DNA of 64,000 nucleotides from Spinactinospora alkalitolerans (GCF_013408795.1 NZ_JACCCC010000001.1:5084001-5148000); one strand, 5' to 3'. Positions 1 to 10,980 are shown, counted from the first letter of the stretch. Made by a program: numbers and translations. Notes: generated from the letters alone by a model not told the origin.

Positions 1-191
<191 letters not shown>

Positions 192-218
192 TTACCGGAC
201 TGGGGTCAGGGGGTGCGA

Positions 219-1082
219 CTAGTGCGCACCCTCGATGGCCTCACCGATGTAGAAGGAGGCCAGTAGGACGAACACGTATGCCTGCAGTCCCATGATGAAC
301 AACTCGAAGCCGGTGAAGACCAGGAAGCCCAGGAGGGCGAACCCGGAGTAGCCGACCGAGAGGACACCGAGGAACCCGCCGGCGTCCGGGTTGAACAGGT
401 AGAACCCGGCGGCGGCGAAGACGGCGAGCAGCATGTGGCCCGCGAACATCGTCGCGAAGAGTCGGATCGCGTGCGTGACGGGGCGGAAGACGAAGTTGGA
501 GATGAACTCGATCGGGACCAGGACCGGCAGGATCCAGACGGGGGCGCCGCTGGGGACCAGCTTGCCCTTGACGTGGCCGCCGAACCCGTGTTCCCTGATT
601 CCGATGTAGTTCCACAGCACGTACATGCTGATGGCCAGCACCGCGGGGAACGCCAGGTTGCTGGTGACCGGGAGCTGGGCGCCCGGAATGATGCCCATCA
701 CGTTCATCACCAGGATGAACAGGAAGATGGCCACCATCATGGGCAGGTACTTGTCGCCCTTCTTGCCCATGCCCGGACGGGTCATCTGGTCCCGGACGAA
801 CGTGATCAGCAGCTCGGCGATGCTCTGCCCGCGACCGGGGACGACCTTGGCCCTGCGCATGGTGAAGAACCAGAAGGCGGCCACGAGGAGCACCGACAGC
901 ACCAGCAGCGCCGTGTACTTCGTGATCCCCGAGGTGGCGGGGAGGCCGAACTCGAGCCACGGCGTGGGGAAGAAAAGGCTGGTGGTAGGGGCCTCGAAGC
1001 CGCATCCGTAATCATTGAAAATGTGCGGATCCTGGCAGCCTTCTCCCGCCGCGGCGAGCGTAGTGCGCACGTCAGCACTCAC
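219..1082 (-). CDS. atpB: F0F1 ATP synthase subunit a
   Basis: This is the membrane stator subunit that forms the proton half-channels against the c-ring. The protein has about 287 residues, several hydrophobic helices and the family signature RPVTHAIRLFATMFAGHMLL, which holds the essential channel arginine. The open frame extends 28 codons further upstream, but a GTG at 1082-1080 follows AAAGGG at good spacing. The resulting start, VSADVRTTLA, puts a short acidic region with CQDPHIF and YGCGF before the first helix, as in other actinobacteria. It lies between the AtpZ/AtpI-like genes and atpE and should share their transcript. Confidence 0.95.
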   Translation of the reverse strand: MSADVRTTLAAAGEGCQDPHIFNDYGCGFEAPTTSLFFPTPWLEFGLPATSGITKYTALLVLSVLLVAAFWFFTMRRAKVVPGRGQSIAELLITFVRDQMTRPGMGKKGDKYLPMMVAIFLFILVMNVMGIIPGAQLPVTSNLAFPAVLAISMYVLWNYIGIREHGFGGHVKGKLVPSGAPVWILPVLVPIEFISNFVFRPVTHAIRLFATMFAGHMLLAVFAAAGFYLFNPDAGGFLGVLSVGYSGFALLGFLVFTGFELFIMGLQAYVFVLLASFYIGEAIEGAH

Positions 1083-1185
1083 GGCGAACCCTTTCGTCGT
1101 GACGCAACTCAATCCTCGATGTTGTAGAGCGGTACCGCGGCGGTTCCGGGGCTTCCGGAGTGCCACGTGTTACCGGGGCGGACGG

Positions 1186-1401
1186 TCAGGACCGGCCGTA
1201 CTGGGTGACGATCAGATAGATCGCGCCGACCAGCCCCAGGATCAGGCCGATGGGCAGGAAGAGCGTCGTGAACCCGAATGCCCAGTCCGCCAACCAGCCC
1301 ACGCCTCCCCAGAAGGCCAGGCCTCCCAGCAGGTACGAGACGACCGTCATTCCATCGGCGCGCGGCTCCTTCTCGGACCCGTCGCCCGGACGATCGTTCA
1401 T
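1186..1401 (-). CDS. AtpZ/AtpI-type small membrane protein
   Basis: A 71-residue protein with two hydrophobic segments, SYLLGGLAFWGGVGWLADW and TLFLPIGLILGLVGAIYLIV. It matches the AtpZ-like proteins encoded just ahead of atpB in many bacteria, which are thought to help assemble the c-ring or handle Mg2+/Ca2+ during ATP synthase biogenesis. I chose the ATG at 1401 because CCGGAG sits just upstream and the protein then begins MNDRPGDG. A GTG at 1461, which directly follows the stop of the upstream gene and has its own GGAGAGG, is a real alternative and would add 20 residues. The function is inferred from family and position. Confidence 0.7.
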   Translation of the reverse strand: MNDRPGDGSEKEPRADGMTVVSYLLGGLAFWGGVGWLADWAFGFTTLFLPIGLILGLVGAIYLIVTQYGRS

Positions 1402-1461
1402 CTCGCTCCGGAAGATAGCAGTAAGCGAATGCTCTTCGCGCGTCACCCCACGTGGGCGCAC

Positions 1462-1887
1462 TCACGTCCTCTCCTCCGCGCGCTCGTCGTCGGTGGCGGG
1501 TTCGACGTAGAGCCGCCGCACCTTCATGCTCCCGACGGAGTGCCCGATGAGCCAGGTGACGACGCACGCGGCGGCGGTCAGCGCGAACGCCGTCCCGTCG
1601 AAGGCGGTCGTCCCCCCGAAGAGGACGAGGACGATGCCCAGCGCCACGACCTTGATCGTGTAGGTGGCGAGGCTCGCCATGAGGACGAGCTCCGGCCACT
1701 TCTTGCCCACCCAGGCCAGGACCAGCGCGGACACGGCGAAGAAGGCGATGACGAGCAGCGTCCCGACGATGGCGCCGATCAGCCCGTCGGAGCCCTTCAG
1801 GGCGAACGCCGCAACCGCGGCGATCACACCGACGACGGCGGTCGGAATCGCGGCGCCGAGAAGGATCCGGGCGTCGTGTTCCTGCAT
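1462..1887 (-). CDS. AtpI-like ATP synthase operon membrane protein
   Basis: A protein of about 141 residues with four predicted transmembrane stretches and a basic/acidic C-terminus ending DDERAEERT. It is the first gene of the leftward atp operon, in the place of actinobacterial AtpI-like proteins. AtpI proteins are implicated in c-ring assembly, but this one is recognised mainly by size, topology and position. The start is the ATG at 1887 (MQEHDARILLG), preceded by CGGAG; an upstream in-frame start at 1941 adds 18 polar residues and has no better site. The 231 bp between it and the wecA-like gene should hold the operon promoter. Confidence 0.65.
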   Translation of the reverse strand: MQEHDARILLGAAIPTAVVGVIAAVAAFALKGSDGLIGAIVGTLLVIAFFAVSALVLAWVGKKWPELVLMASLATYTIKVVALGIVLVLFGGTTAFDGTAFALTAAACVVTWLIGHSVGSMKVRRLYVEPATDDERAEERT

Positions 1888-2118
1888 GAAGATGCTCCGG
1901 GGTGGCTGTTCAGTGGGGTGCTTGCTCGTGAAAGCTATCACAAGGATTTCGGCCCCGGATTCGGGGGCGTCCTTATGCAGACCACAACCGGCTAACGAAT
2001 CCCCTGTTCAGCGAGAGTTCCCCCTTTCCCTGTCGGATAAGTCACCGCGTGGACCTCGCCTTTCCCTCGGTTTCCGGCCTTCCGCGTGGCACCCCTCCCG
2101 CGCCGACCGGAACATCGT

Positions 2119-3279
2119 TCACCCAGGATTCACCGAAGAGGTGTGATCATCTGTGACGCCCGCCTCGGCGGCCCGGGCCCGCGTGCGGCGGCGGCGCAGC
2201 CGGGGCAGCGTGATCAGCCCGACGGCACAGATGGCTACCAATGTGGTCACGGCCAGCACCATGTAGGGCGCGTTGAAGACCGAGAGCGAGACCGAGGCGA
2301 ACGCGATGATCGCCGCCCACAGGTACATGAGCAGGACGGCGCGGGCGTGGGAGTGGCCGAGCTCCAGCAGCCGGTGGTGCAGGTGCTTCTTGTCCGGGGC
2401 GAACGGCGACTTGCCGGCGAGGGTGCGCCGCACCACCGCGAGCACGAGGTCGGCCAGCGGCAGCGCCAGCACCAGCAGCGGCAGCATGATCGGCAGGAAG
2501 ACCACCAGGCCGCCGGCGTTGAACTCGCGGGAGGCGTTGGCGTCGAACTGGCCGGTGACCGTGATGGTGATCGAGGCGAGCAGCAGGCCGATCAGCATCG
2601 ACCCGGTGTCGCCCATGAAGACCCTGGCCGGGTTGAAGTTGTGCAGCAGGAACCCCACGCAGACCCCGGCCAGGATGATGGCGATCATCGCCGGGTAGGA
2701 CTGGCGGTCGAAGCCTTTGTCCACCGCCACCACGTAGTAGTAGGCGAAGAACGCGAACGCCGAGATGGCCACGATCCCCGCGGCCAGCCCGTCCAGGCCG
2801 TCGGCGAAGTTGACCGCGTTGATGGTCACCACGATCAGCAGCACCGAAAGGACCGTGCCCAGCTCCTGACCCAGGATCAGCGTGGTGTTGGGCAGCGGCA
2901 GCCACAGGAGCTGCACCCCCTGCCAGACCAGGATCCCTGCGGCGGCGATCTGCCCGGCCAGCTTGCTGATCGGGTCCATGCCCCAGCGGTCGTCGACGAT
3001 CCCGACGACCGTGATCACCCCGCCGGCCATCAGCAGGCCGCGCCAGGTGGGGCCGAGGAAGACCTCCTGCAGGTGCGGAAGCTGCGCCGAGATCAGCAGG
3101 GCCGCGGCGAACCCGCCGTACATCGCCACGCCGCCCAGGCGCGGGATGGGTTCGGTGTGCACGTCCCGGTCGCGGACCGGCGGGGTCGCGCCGAACGCGA
3201 TCGCGGCACGCCGGACGAACGGGGTCAGCAGGTGGGTGACCGCCACGGCGATGATGAAGGTCAGCGCGTACTCACGCAC
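2119..3279 (-). CDS. wecA: WecA/TagO/MraY-family undecaprenyl-phosphate sugar-1-phosphate transferase
   Basis: A polytopic membrane enzyme of about 386 residues that should transfer a sugar-1-phosphate, probably GlcNAc-1-P, from a UDP-sugar to polyprenyl phosphate to start cell-wall polymer synthesis. Family motifs are visible: the PRLGG loop, VGIVDDRW (the Mg2+-binding DD motif), NAVNFADGLDGLAAG and RVFMGDTGSM (nucleotide/metal loop), and a cytoplasmic KSPFAPDKKHLHHRLLELGH loop with the HLHHRL motif. The start is set at GTG 3279 (VREYALTFII), just before the first helix; an upstream extension lacks family character. It lies between sua5 and the atp operon, as in many actinobacteria. WecA is preferred over MraY because it is outside the division cluster. 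Confidence 0.88.
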   Translation of the reverse strand: MREYALTFIIAVAVTHLLTPFVRRAAIAFGATPPVRDRDVHTEPIPRLGGVAMYGGFAAALLISAQLPHLQEVFLGPTWRGLLMAGGVITVVGIVDDRWGMDPISKLAGQIAAAGILVWQGVQLLWLPLPNTTLILGQELGTVLSVLLIVVTINAVNFADGLDGLAAGIVAISAFAFFAYYYVVAVDKGFDRQSYPAMIAIILAGVCVGFLLHNFNPARVFMGDTGSMLIGLLLASITITVTGQFDANASREFNAGGLVVFLPIMLPLLVLALPLADLVLAVVRRTLAGKSPFAPDKKHLHHRLLELGHSHARAVLLMYLWAAIIAFASVSLSVFNAPYMVLAVTTLVAICAVGLITLPRLRRRRTRARAAEAGVTDDHTSSVNPG

Positions 3280-3438
3280 GGCTTGTCCAGGAGCCTTCCA
3301 TGTGGCTGCCGCGCCGCATCGATCGGACGGCGCGGAGTGGATCTGCGAATGCAATCGACGCTAGCACTACTCGGCGCCCTTTTCCGCGCGTTCGGCGAAT
3401 TCCCGTCGCCGATTCGCACGGTGCCGAACGGGGCGTCG

Positions 3439-4242
3439 TCAACGCGCCTGGTCGCCCTTCTCGTCGGTCGGGGACGCCTCGTCCGCCGGGGGCGCCGCGG
3501 CTTGCGCGGACGCGTCCTCCCGCGGCTCCTCCCCCGCCGCGCCGTCCCGCGCCGGAGCCTCCGCCTCGGGCTGCTCCTCCGCCTCGGAGCGCTTCTTGAC
3601 CTCGCCGATCACCGTGCCGCACACCGCACGCAGCCGCTCGATCGGGACCGCCCCGGCCCGCAGCACCCGCGGGACCGCGTAGGTGAGGTCCACGATGGTC
3701 GAAGGGACGTCGTCGGCGCAGGGGCCGCCGTCGAGGTAGACCCCGACGCTGTCGCCGAGCTGGTCGGCTGCCTCGGCCGCCGTGGCCGCCGCGGGCCGCC
3801 CGGAGAGGTTGGCGCTGCTGACCGCCATCGGGCCGACCTCCTTGAGCAGCTCCAGCGCGACCGGGTGCATCGGCATCCGCACCGCGACGGTGCCCTTGGT
3901 GTCGCCGAGGTCCCAGGACAGGCTCGGCGTGGCCGTGCACACGATCGTCAGCGGGCCGGGCCAGAACTCCTCGATCAGGTCCTGGCCGCGCGTGCCGAGG
4001 TCGTCGATGAGCGCGTGGGCCGCGCGCACGGAGCCGATCAGCACCGGCGGCGGCATGTCCCGGCCGCGTCCCTTGGCCTTCAGCAGCCCGGCGACCGCGC
4101 TGGGGCTGAAGGCGTCGGCGCCGATGCCGTAGACCGTGTCGGTCGGCAGCACCACCAGTTCGCCGCGGCGAACGGTCGAGGCGGCGTCGGCGATGCCGCT
4201 CTGGCGTTCGGCGTCATCGGCACAGTCGTAACTGCGGCTCAC
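3439..4242 (-). CDS. tsaC: L-threonylcarbamoyladenylate synthase (Sua5/YrdC family)
   Basis: It makes threonylcarbamoyl-AMP from threonine, bicarbonate and ATP for the t6A modification of ANN-decoding tRNAs. The YrdC fold spans about residues 10-205 and shows PTDTVYGIGADAF, the KAKGR substrate-binding stretch, FWPGPLTIV, VAVRMPMHP and SSANLSG. After the catalytic domain comes a tail of about 60 residues rich in Glu, Ala and Pro, which looks disordered and replaces the structured Sua5 C-domain. The gene follows prmC in the direction of transcription, a common pairing (prfA-prmC-sua5), with 61 bp between them. Confidence 0.92.
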   Translation of the reverse strand: MSRSYDCADDAERQSGIADAASTVRRGELVVLPTDTVYGIGADAFSPSAVAGLLKAKGRGRDMPPPVLIGSVRAAHALIDDLGTRGQDLIEEFWPGPLTIVCTATPSLSWDLGDTKGTVAVRMPMHPVALELLKEVGPMAVSSANLSGRPAAATAAEAADQLGDSVGVYLDGGPCADDVPSTIVDLTYAVPRVLRAGAVPIERLRAVCGTVIGEVKKRSEAEEQPEAEAPARDGAAGEEPREDASAQAAAPPADEASPTDEKGDQAR

Positions 4243-4303
4243 GTGAGCCCACCCTTCTCGTCAGGCGTTGCGTGGATGCCCGGTCAGCGGCGCGGTGCGG
4301 CGC

Positions 4304-5163
4304 TCACGAGGCGTCCTGTCTGCGCATGACCACGAACCGGTCCCTGCGCGCCAGGTCCTTGCGGTTGCGCACGTCGATCCAGCCGAGCTCCTCGGGGAAC
4401 AAGCGGGGGATGTCGATCCCCTGGTCGTCGCCGTGCTCGACGGCCATGGACCCGCCGGGGCGCAGCAGCCTCCGCCCGACGCGCTCCAGGTCGCGGATCA
4501 TGTCGAGGCCGTCGGCCCCGGACCACAGCGCCGGCGCCGGATCGTAGTCGCGCACTTCGGGCGGGATGTCGTGGGCGCCCTCGGTGGGGACGTAGGGCGG
4601 GTTGCTGATGAGCAGGTCGACCCGGCCGTCGAGCTCGCGCGGGCACTCGCGCATGTCCCCCTGGTGCGCCGTGAGGCGGTCGGCGTGCCCGCTGGCCTCG
4701 ATGTTGCGCTTGGCCCAGATCAGCGCCTCCGGGTCGAGATCGACCGCGTGCACGCGGGAGCGCGGCACCTCTTGGGCGATGGAGATCGCGATGGCCCCCG
4801 AGCCGGTGCCGAGGTCCACCACGAGCGGGTCGGCCACGTCCATGGCGCGCAGCGTGTCGATCGCCCAGCCGACCATGATCTCGGTCTCGGGGCGCGGCAC
4901 GAAGACGCCGGGGCCGACCTGGAGCTCCAGGTAGCGGAAGTAGGCGCGGCCGGTGATGTGCTGCAGCGGTTCGCGCGCGGCGCGGCGGGCGACGCACTCC
5001 CAGTACAGGGCGTCGAAGTCGCCGTCGGCGACGTTGTGCAGCTCTGCTCGGCGAACGCCGTGCACGAACGCCGCGAGTTCCTCGGCGTCCGTGCGGGGCG
5101 AGGCGACCCCGGCTTCGGCCAGCCGCAGCGTCGCCCGCGCCACCTCGTCGAGCAGGAAGTTCA

Positions 5164-5164
<1 letters not shown>
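4304..5164 (-). CDS. prmC: Release-factor glutamine N5-methyltransferase
   Basis: It methylates the glutamine of the GGQ motif in release factors RF1 and RF2 using SAM. The 286-residue protein has the N-terminal helical substrate domain (MNFLLDEVARATL) and a Rossmann methyltransferase domain with VDLGTGSGAIAI for SAM binding and the signature ISNPPYVP (NPPY) that holds the target glutamine. The start ATG overlaps the prfA stop as TAATG, so translation is probably coupled to the gene for its substrate protein. Confidence 0.95.
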
Positions 5165-6228
<1,064 letters not shown>

Positions 6229-6365
6229 TTCTTCGTCCCCATCGAAAGCGTCGGTGCGTCGGTGTGCGCGCCCGGATGTCGAAGACCGCGGGCGCGGCGT
6301 CGCGGTGCCGCGGCGCCGGCGCACGTGCCCGTGGCACGGTGCGCCGGCGCCGCCGGCGGCTGACG

Positions 6366-6575
6366 CTACCTGCGCTTGCCGAAGCGCTTCTCGAAGCGGG
6401 CGACCCGGCCGCCGGTGTCCAGGATCTTCTGCTTGCCGGTGTAGAACGGGTGGCAGGCGGAGCAGAGGTCGGCGCGGATGACGCCGCTGGTGGCGGTGCT
6501 TCGGGTGGTGAAGTTGTTGCCGCAGGCGCAGGTCACCTGGGTGACAACGTAGTCAGGGTGAATGTCGGCTTGCAC
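6366..6575 (-). CDS. rpmE: 50S ribosomal protein L31 (zinc-binding form)
   Basis: A small large-subunit ribosomal protein. From GTG 6575, behind GAGGAG, the product begins [20 protein letters not shown] and ends [10 protein letters not shown]. The paired cysteines CAC and CSACH show this is the zinc-containing (C+) paralogue, not the Zn-independent form made under zinc starvation. It precedes prfA in the leftward order with about 137 bp between them, as in other actinobacteria. Confidence 0.95.
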   Translation of the reverse strand: MQADIHPDYVVTQVTCACGNNFTTRSTATSGVIRADLCSACHPFYTGKQKILDTGGRVARFEKRFGKRR

Positions 6576-6763
6576 GTGGATCTCCTCGCTAGGGGCGGTC
6601 GCCGGACGCACGCGGTCGTGAACGGGTCGTTCCTCGACGCGGACATGCGCGAACCGGTACCGCGGCGGTCGATATACCAGTTTGCCAGACCTTCAAACCG
6701 CAATCGTCCAGCGACTATTCCCACCCGTCCCGCCGGGGGTGCCCGGAGCCCGGGGAGTGCGAT

Positions 6764-6883
6764 CTAGATGTGTTGTTCGGAGAGGTCGGTGGGAGTCGGG
6801 AGGCTGTGGCCGCGGTCCTCCGTGCACCACCGCATGACCTGGGAGGCCGCCGTCAGCGCGCCGGCGCCTGACAACAGCCTCAT
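6764..6883 (-). CDS. Possible 39-aa open frame, unknown
   Basis: The 361 bp between the serine hydrolase stop and rpmE contain one short minus-strand frame, MRLLSGAGALTAASQVMRWC followed by a polar tail ending DLSEQHI. A weak purine stretch (GGTGA) lies just before the ATG. It resembles no family I know and could be chance. The rest of the interval should contain the rpmE promoter. Confidence 0.2.
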   Translation of the reverse strand: MRLLSGAGALTAASQVMRWCTEDRGHSLPTPTDLSEQHI

Positions 6884-6936
6884 CAGGTCACCACGGGCCC
6901 GGCCAAGACCTGGAAACAATTCCCGAAACAACACAC

Positions 6937-8232
6937 CTAGGACCCGCCCTTGTCCTGTTCGGGGCCGGTGACCGGCTCGCTCGGGTGGTCGCCGGGCCGC
7001 GGATCGGCTCCGGAGGCGGTCTCGGCCGGGCACAGCGCCGTCTCGATGATGTCCCAGGCCGGAGGGTCGGGATCCTCGGTGTAGCGCGCCTGGAACATGG
7101 TGAAGTGCCGGTCCTCGCTGTGCACGGTCCAGTTGCGGTAGCCGGGGATGTTGCCCGAGTGCATCCACACATCGACCCCGCAGGACAGCACGTGCTGCTT
7201 GGGGCCGAGCCCGAAGCCGATGCCCTGGTCGTCGGTGGCCTGGACGGTCAGCATCTCCTCCAGCATCGGGGCGTCCAGCACCTCGCCGCCCAGCAGCGCG
7301 CCGTAGAACCGGTTGATGTCGGTGACCGTGGAGACGACCTGCGCGGTGCCGTACCAGCGCGTGGGGTTGAACTCGGTGATCTCGGTCGGCTCGGGATCGG
7401 CGCCCGGCCACGGCCGCACCGCCAGGTAGGCGTGCATCGCCGGTTCGGGCATGGCGGAGTCGCCGGGGAGGGAGGTGCCGGCCAGTCCCAGCGGCTCGAT
7501 GATCCGCTCGGTGACCTCCTCGGTGTAGGGACGGCCGGTGATCTTCTCGATCACCATCGCCACCAGCACGTAGTTGGTGTTGGAGTAGGCGACGTCGGTG
7601 CCGGGGGCGAACACCGGGTCGTGCTCGCCGGCGATCTCGACGAGCTCCTCAGGGCGCCACGTCCGGTGGGGGTCGTCGAGCACGCTGGGCATCGCCCGGT
7701 TGTAGCTGAACAGGCCGCTGGTGTGGCTCATCAGCATGCGCAGCGTGACCTCGTCCCCGCCGGCCACCAGGCCGGGCAGGTGCCGCTCCACCGTGTCGTC
7801 GAGGCCGGCCCTGCCCTCACCGACGAGTTGCAGCAGGACGGCGGCGACGAACGGCTTGGACAGGCTGGCGATCCGGAAGTGCGCGCGGGGGTCGACCGGC
7901 GCGCCGGTGGCGCGCTCGGCCACCCCGGCGACCCCGTTCCAGGAGTCGGAGCCCGAAGGGTTGGTCACCACCAGTTCCGCGACCGCTCCACTGGAGCCGG
8001 CCGTGACGACGTCGTTCAGCGCCTGCTGCAGGCTGATGCGCTCTTGGGCGGACAGCCGCGGCGCGGGCGGGCCCGCGTCGTCCTGCGACGCCGCCTCCGC
8101 GGGCGCTTCGCCGGCGCGGTCGCCGGACACCAGGTCCGGCACCGCCTGAGCGAGGAAGGTCGCGCCCGCCGCCACCGCCGCCACCCCGGCGTAGGCGGCC
8201 CATCGTCTCGTCCTCATCGGAGGAAATCTCAC
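6937..8232 (-). CDS. Serine hydrolase, beta-lactamase/D,D-peptidase superfamily (class C-like)
   Basis: An exported or membrane-anchored serine hydrolase of about 431 residues. One N-terminal hydrophobic segment (AAYAGVAAVAAGATFLAQAV) is followed by an Asp/Pro-rich linker. The catalytic SxxK appears as ASLSKPF, the YxN motif as VAYSNTNYVL, and the third motif as HSGNIPGY (HxG). This set is typical of D-alanyl-D-alanine carboxypeptidases and esterases related to AmpC; the substrate cannot be told. GTG 8232 is chosen because GGAG lies five bases upstream; the ATG at 8217 has no ribosome-binding site. It is transcribed alone. Confidence 0.85.
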   Translation of the reverse strand: MRFPPMRTRRWAAYAGVAAVAAGATFLAQAVPDLVSGDRAGEAPAEAASQDDAGPPAPRLSAQERISLQQALNDVVTAGSSGAVAELVVTNPSGSDSWNGVAGVAERATGAPVDPRAHFRIASLSKPFVAAVLLQLVGEGRAGLDDTVERHLPGLVAGGDEVTLRMLMSHTSGLFSYNRAMPSVLDDPHRTWRPEELVEIAGEHDPVFAPGTDVAYSNTNYVLVAMVIEKITGRPYTEEVTERIIEPLGLAGTSLPGDSAMPEPAMHAYLAVRPWPGADPEPTEITEFNPTRWYGTAQVVSTVTDINRFYGALLGGEVLDAPMLEEMLTVQATDDQGIGFGLGPKQHVLSCGVDVWMHSGNIPGYRNWTVHSEDRHFTMFQARYTEDPDPPAWDIIETALCPAETASGADPRPGDHPSEPVTGPEQDKGGS

Positions 8233-8268
8233 CACGGCTCCGGGGTCTCGGCGACCAACGCACCGGGG

Positions 8269-10047
8269 TCACCGTGCGGCGGCGGCTCCCCTGCGCATCC
8301 GCACGAAGGCGCCGGCGAGCACCGCGATGAGGAGAAGGAGCAGTACAGTGCCCAGATTGACACCGATCCCGTAGCTGAACAGGTACGCCAGCGACCCGGC
8401 CATGACCAGGTAGTAGGTGAGCGGAATCACGGTTTGGCGGATGAGGTCGCCTTCGCGGCCAACCAGCCCGACGACCGCCGAGGCGGCCACGACGTTGTGG
8501 ACGGTGATCATGTTGCCCGCGGCGCCCCCGACGGCCTGCGCGGCCACGACGGTCTCCGGCGCCACCCCGATCTGGGCGCCGGTGGAGAACTGGAACAGCG
8601 AGAACATCAGGTTGGACACGGTGTTGCTGCCCGCCACGAACGCGCCGAGCGCACCGATCCACGGCGCGAACACCGGCCACGTGCCGCCGGCGACGGTGGC
8701 GGCCCCCTCGGCCAGGGTCAGCGGCATGCTCGCCATGTCGGTGCCGCCGAACTCCGCGCCGCTGTTGATGAAGACCCGCACCAGGGGGACGGCGAACAGC
8801 AGGGCGACGGCGGCTCCGGCGATCTGGCCGCCGGCCATCTTCCAGGAGGCGGCGATCTGCCGCCCGCTCATCCGGTGCAGCGCGTAGGTGATGAGGCAGA
8901 CGAGGATGAACACGCCGCCGGGCGAGTACAGCGGCTGCACCGCCTCGCCGATCGAGGTGCCGAAGAGCTCCGTGGCGCCCACCTCCACCGAGGCGAGCGT
9001 CTCCGTCAGCGGCGGGATCATCCTGGTCGCCACCAGGATCGCGGCGACCAGCAGGTAGGGCGACCACGCCCGCAGCAGGCCGATGCGGCGGTCCTCGGCC
9101 ACGTCGACGTCGCCGTCGCCGGGCTGGAGCCGGCCGCTCCAGCGGTCCAGCCAGTTCTCGCGCGGCGGGAAGTCCCACGGGGTCTTGGGCATCAGGAATC
9201 CGCGCCGGGCCGCGGCCACCACGATGAGCAGGCCGGTCAGGCCGCCCAGCAGCGAGGTGAACTCCACGCCGAGGAAGGCGTTGAACAGTACCGAGGGAAT
9301 GGTCAGGGCGAGGCCGGAGAACAGCGCGAACGGCCAGATCGCCAGACCGTCGGCGAACCTGCGGCGCTCGCCGTAGAAGCCGCACAGCATGCAGCACAGG
9401 AACACCGGGATCAGCGTCCCGGTGATGGCGTGCAGGACCGCCGTCTGCAGGCCGATCCCCGACACGTACTCCGGGACCGTGATCCCCAGTTCCGCGGCCC
9501 TGGCCGCGACGGCGGGGGAGTCGCCGAGCCCGCCGTCCACGCCGACCAGGATGGGCGTGCCGACCGCCCCGAAGCTGACGGGCGTGCTCTGGATGATCAG
9601 TCCGACCAGTACGGCGGCCATGGCCGGGAAGCCCAGTGCCAGCAGCAGCGGGGCGACGACGGCGGCGGGGGTGCCGAAGCCTGAGGCGCCCTCGATGAAG
9701 CTGCCGAACAGCCAGCCGATGATGACCGCCTGGACCCGGCGGTCGGGGCTGATGCCGGTGAAGGTGGCCCGGATGGTCTGGATGGCGCCGCTCTTGGTGA
9801 GCGTGGCCAGCAGCAGCAGCGCGCCGAAGATGATGTAGAGCAGGCCGACGGCCAGGATCAGGCCCTGCACGGTGGAGGCGGCGACGGCGGTCCACTCCAC
9901 CTGCCAGCCCCAGACGGCCACGGCCACCACGACGAGGTAACCGATGGGCATGGCGTACTTCGCCGGCCATCTCAGGCCCACGAGCAGTACTCCCACGGTC
10001 AGGATCGGAGCCAGGGCCAGCAGGCTGAGCACGGCGAGGTTGTCCAA
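8269..10047 (-). CDS. lctP: L-lactate permease family transporter
   Basis: A 592-residue polytopic protein of the LctP family, which imports L-lactate, and sometimes glycolate, with protons. The motif [20 protein letters not shown] near residue 115 and the [13 protein letters not shown] stretch are family hallmarks, and at least twelve hydrophobic segments are visible. The start at ATG 10047 ([14 protein letters not shown]) places the first helix at once. It shares direction with the serine hydrolase 34 bp downstream and may be co-transcribed. No lactate dehydrogenase gene lies next to it here. Confidence 0.92.
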   Translation of the reverse strand: MDNLAVLSLLALAPILTVGVLLVGLRWPAKYAMPIGYLVVVAVAVWGWQVEWTAVAASTVQGLILAVGLLYIIFGALLLLATLTKSGAIQTIRATFTGISPDRRVQAVIIGWLFGSFIEGASGFGTPAAVVAPLLLALGFPAMAAVLVGLIIQSTPVSFGAVGTPILVGVDGGLGDSPAVAARAAELGITVPEYVSGIGLQTAVLHAITGTLIPVFLCCMLCGFYGERRRFADGLAIWPFALFSGLALTIPSVLFNAFLGVEFTSLLGGLTGLLIVVAAARRGFLMPKTPWDFPPRENWLDRWSGRLQPGDGDVDVAEDRRIGLLRAWSPYLLVAAILVATRMIPPLTETLASVEVGATELFGTSIGEAVQPLYSPGGVFILVCLITYALHRMSGRQIAASWKMAGGQIAGAAVALLFAVPLVRVFINSGAEFGGTDMASMPLTLAEGAATVAGGTWPVFAPWIGALGAFVAGSNTVSNLMFSLFQFSTGAQIGVAPETVVAAQAVGGAAGNMITVHNVVAASAVVGLVGREGDLIRQTVIPLTYYLVMAGSLAYLFSYGIGVNLGTVLLLLLIAVLAGAFVRMRRGAAAAR

Positions 10048-10307
10048 TGCGCTGCACTCCCGGGGTAAGGGGTGACCGGATGGCAGGACGATAAGCCCGG
10101 TTCTGCGGAGAAGTAAAGACCCAAATGTGATTCAAGGCACAGACCACCCGAAACGCGGATTCGGGACTCCGACCGCAATGACCGATGGTTCCGGCTTTCA
10201 CCACCTTTGCCGCCCCGGATGTCGACATCACCGCGCGTTACCTGCGAGTCACCGCTATGTTGTTCTCTGCAAGGCCGCGAACACGCCGTGGGGTCCGACG
10301 ACTCTCG

Positions 10308-10323
10308 TCATACACGTTTATGA
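10308..10323. promoter_or_regulatory. Palindrome ahead of the VapBC-like pair
   Basis: TCATACACGTTTATGA equals its own reverse complement at 14 of 16 positions. It ends seven bases before the antitoxin ATG. This is the expected place for an autoregulatory operator of a ribbon-helix-helix antitoxin; the role is inferred. Confidence 0.55.
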
Positions 10324-10330
10324 TGGACCT

Positions 10331-10606
10331 ATGGCGATCAAGCGGCTCACCATCAGTCTTCCGGAGGAACTCATGGAAAGAGTCAAGGAGGCGGCCGGCG
10401 ACGAGCCGGTCTCCAACTGGGTGGCCGAACTGCTGGAGCGCCGCCTGGACGAGCAGCGAGGCGATCGGCTCTGGATGGAGATGATCGCGGAGTCCAAGGC
10501 GAACCGCTCTCCAGAGGTGGAGGCCGAGCTGGACGGCTTCTTCGCTGAGGTGGACGAGTTGGAGCGGCGGCTCGACTCCGAGAACTCCCAGGCGGATGCC
10601 GCATGA
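10331..10606 (+). CDS. VapB-like antitoxin, ribbon-helix-helix type
   Basis: A 91-residue protein starting MAIKRLTISLPEELMERVKE, whose beta strand plus helix matches ribbon-helix-helix or CopG-type DNA-binding domains. An acidic, Glu-rich C-terminus (residues 50-91, with DGFFAEVDELERRL) should wrap the toxin. ATG 10331 is selected over longer frames because the strand-helix motif begins right there and the palindrome sits just upstream. The stop overlaps the toxin start by ATGA, so the two are translationally coupled. It is the only plus-strand operon in the left 20 kb. Confidence 0.8.
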   Translation: MAIKRLTISLPEELMERVKEAAGDEPVSNWVAELLERRLDEQRGDRLWMEMIAESKANRSPEVEAELDGFFAEVDELERRLDSENSQADAA

Positions 10607-10980
10607 TCGGATACATTCTCGATGCCGGAGCACTCATCGCCCTGGAACGACGCAAGGACTTCGTTCTCGGCGTGCTCGACCGGGCGCGGGAGCGCGACGA
10701 ACCGCTGTTGATTTCGGCTGCGGTCCTGGGCCAGGTGTGGCGGGACACTCCGGAACAGGCTCCGGTCAACTCACTGCTGAAGCTCCGGACCACCGAGGTG
10801 CTGCCCCTCGACTGGAAGATGGGACGGCGGATCGGGCGGGCACTGAGGTTGAGCGGAACCTCCGATGTCGTCGACGCCCATGTCAGCCTGCTCGCCCGGG
10901 ACACCCGGTGGCCGGTCCTCACCTCCGACCCCGGTGATCTCCGCAAGCTCTACCCGGAGATGGTGATCCGAGAGGTCTGA
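10603..10980 (+). CDS. PIN-domain toxin, VapC-like
   Basis: A 125-residue PIN-domain protein, probably a site-specific RNase neutralised by the upstream antitoxin. The first acidic residue is D7 in YILDAGALIAL. The third and fourth are in TSDVVDAHVSLLA (D88/D91) and LTSDPGDL (D109). The second conserved acidic position, normally Glu in a T/SAxxxxE context, appears as Gln (SAAVLGQVW, Q44), which could weaken metal binding. It overlaps vapB by ATGA and is followed by a perfect terminator stem. Confidence 0.8.
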   Translation: MIGYILDAGALIALERRKDFVLGVLDRARERDEPLLISAAVLGQVWRDTPEQAPVNSLLKLRTTEVLPLDWKMGRRIGRALRLSGTSDVVDAHVSLLARDTRWPVLTSDPGDLRKLYPEMVIREV

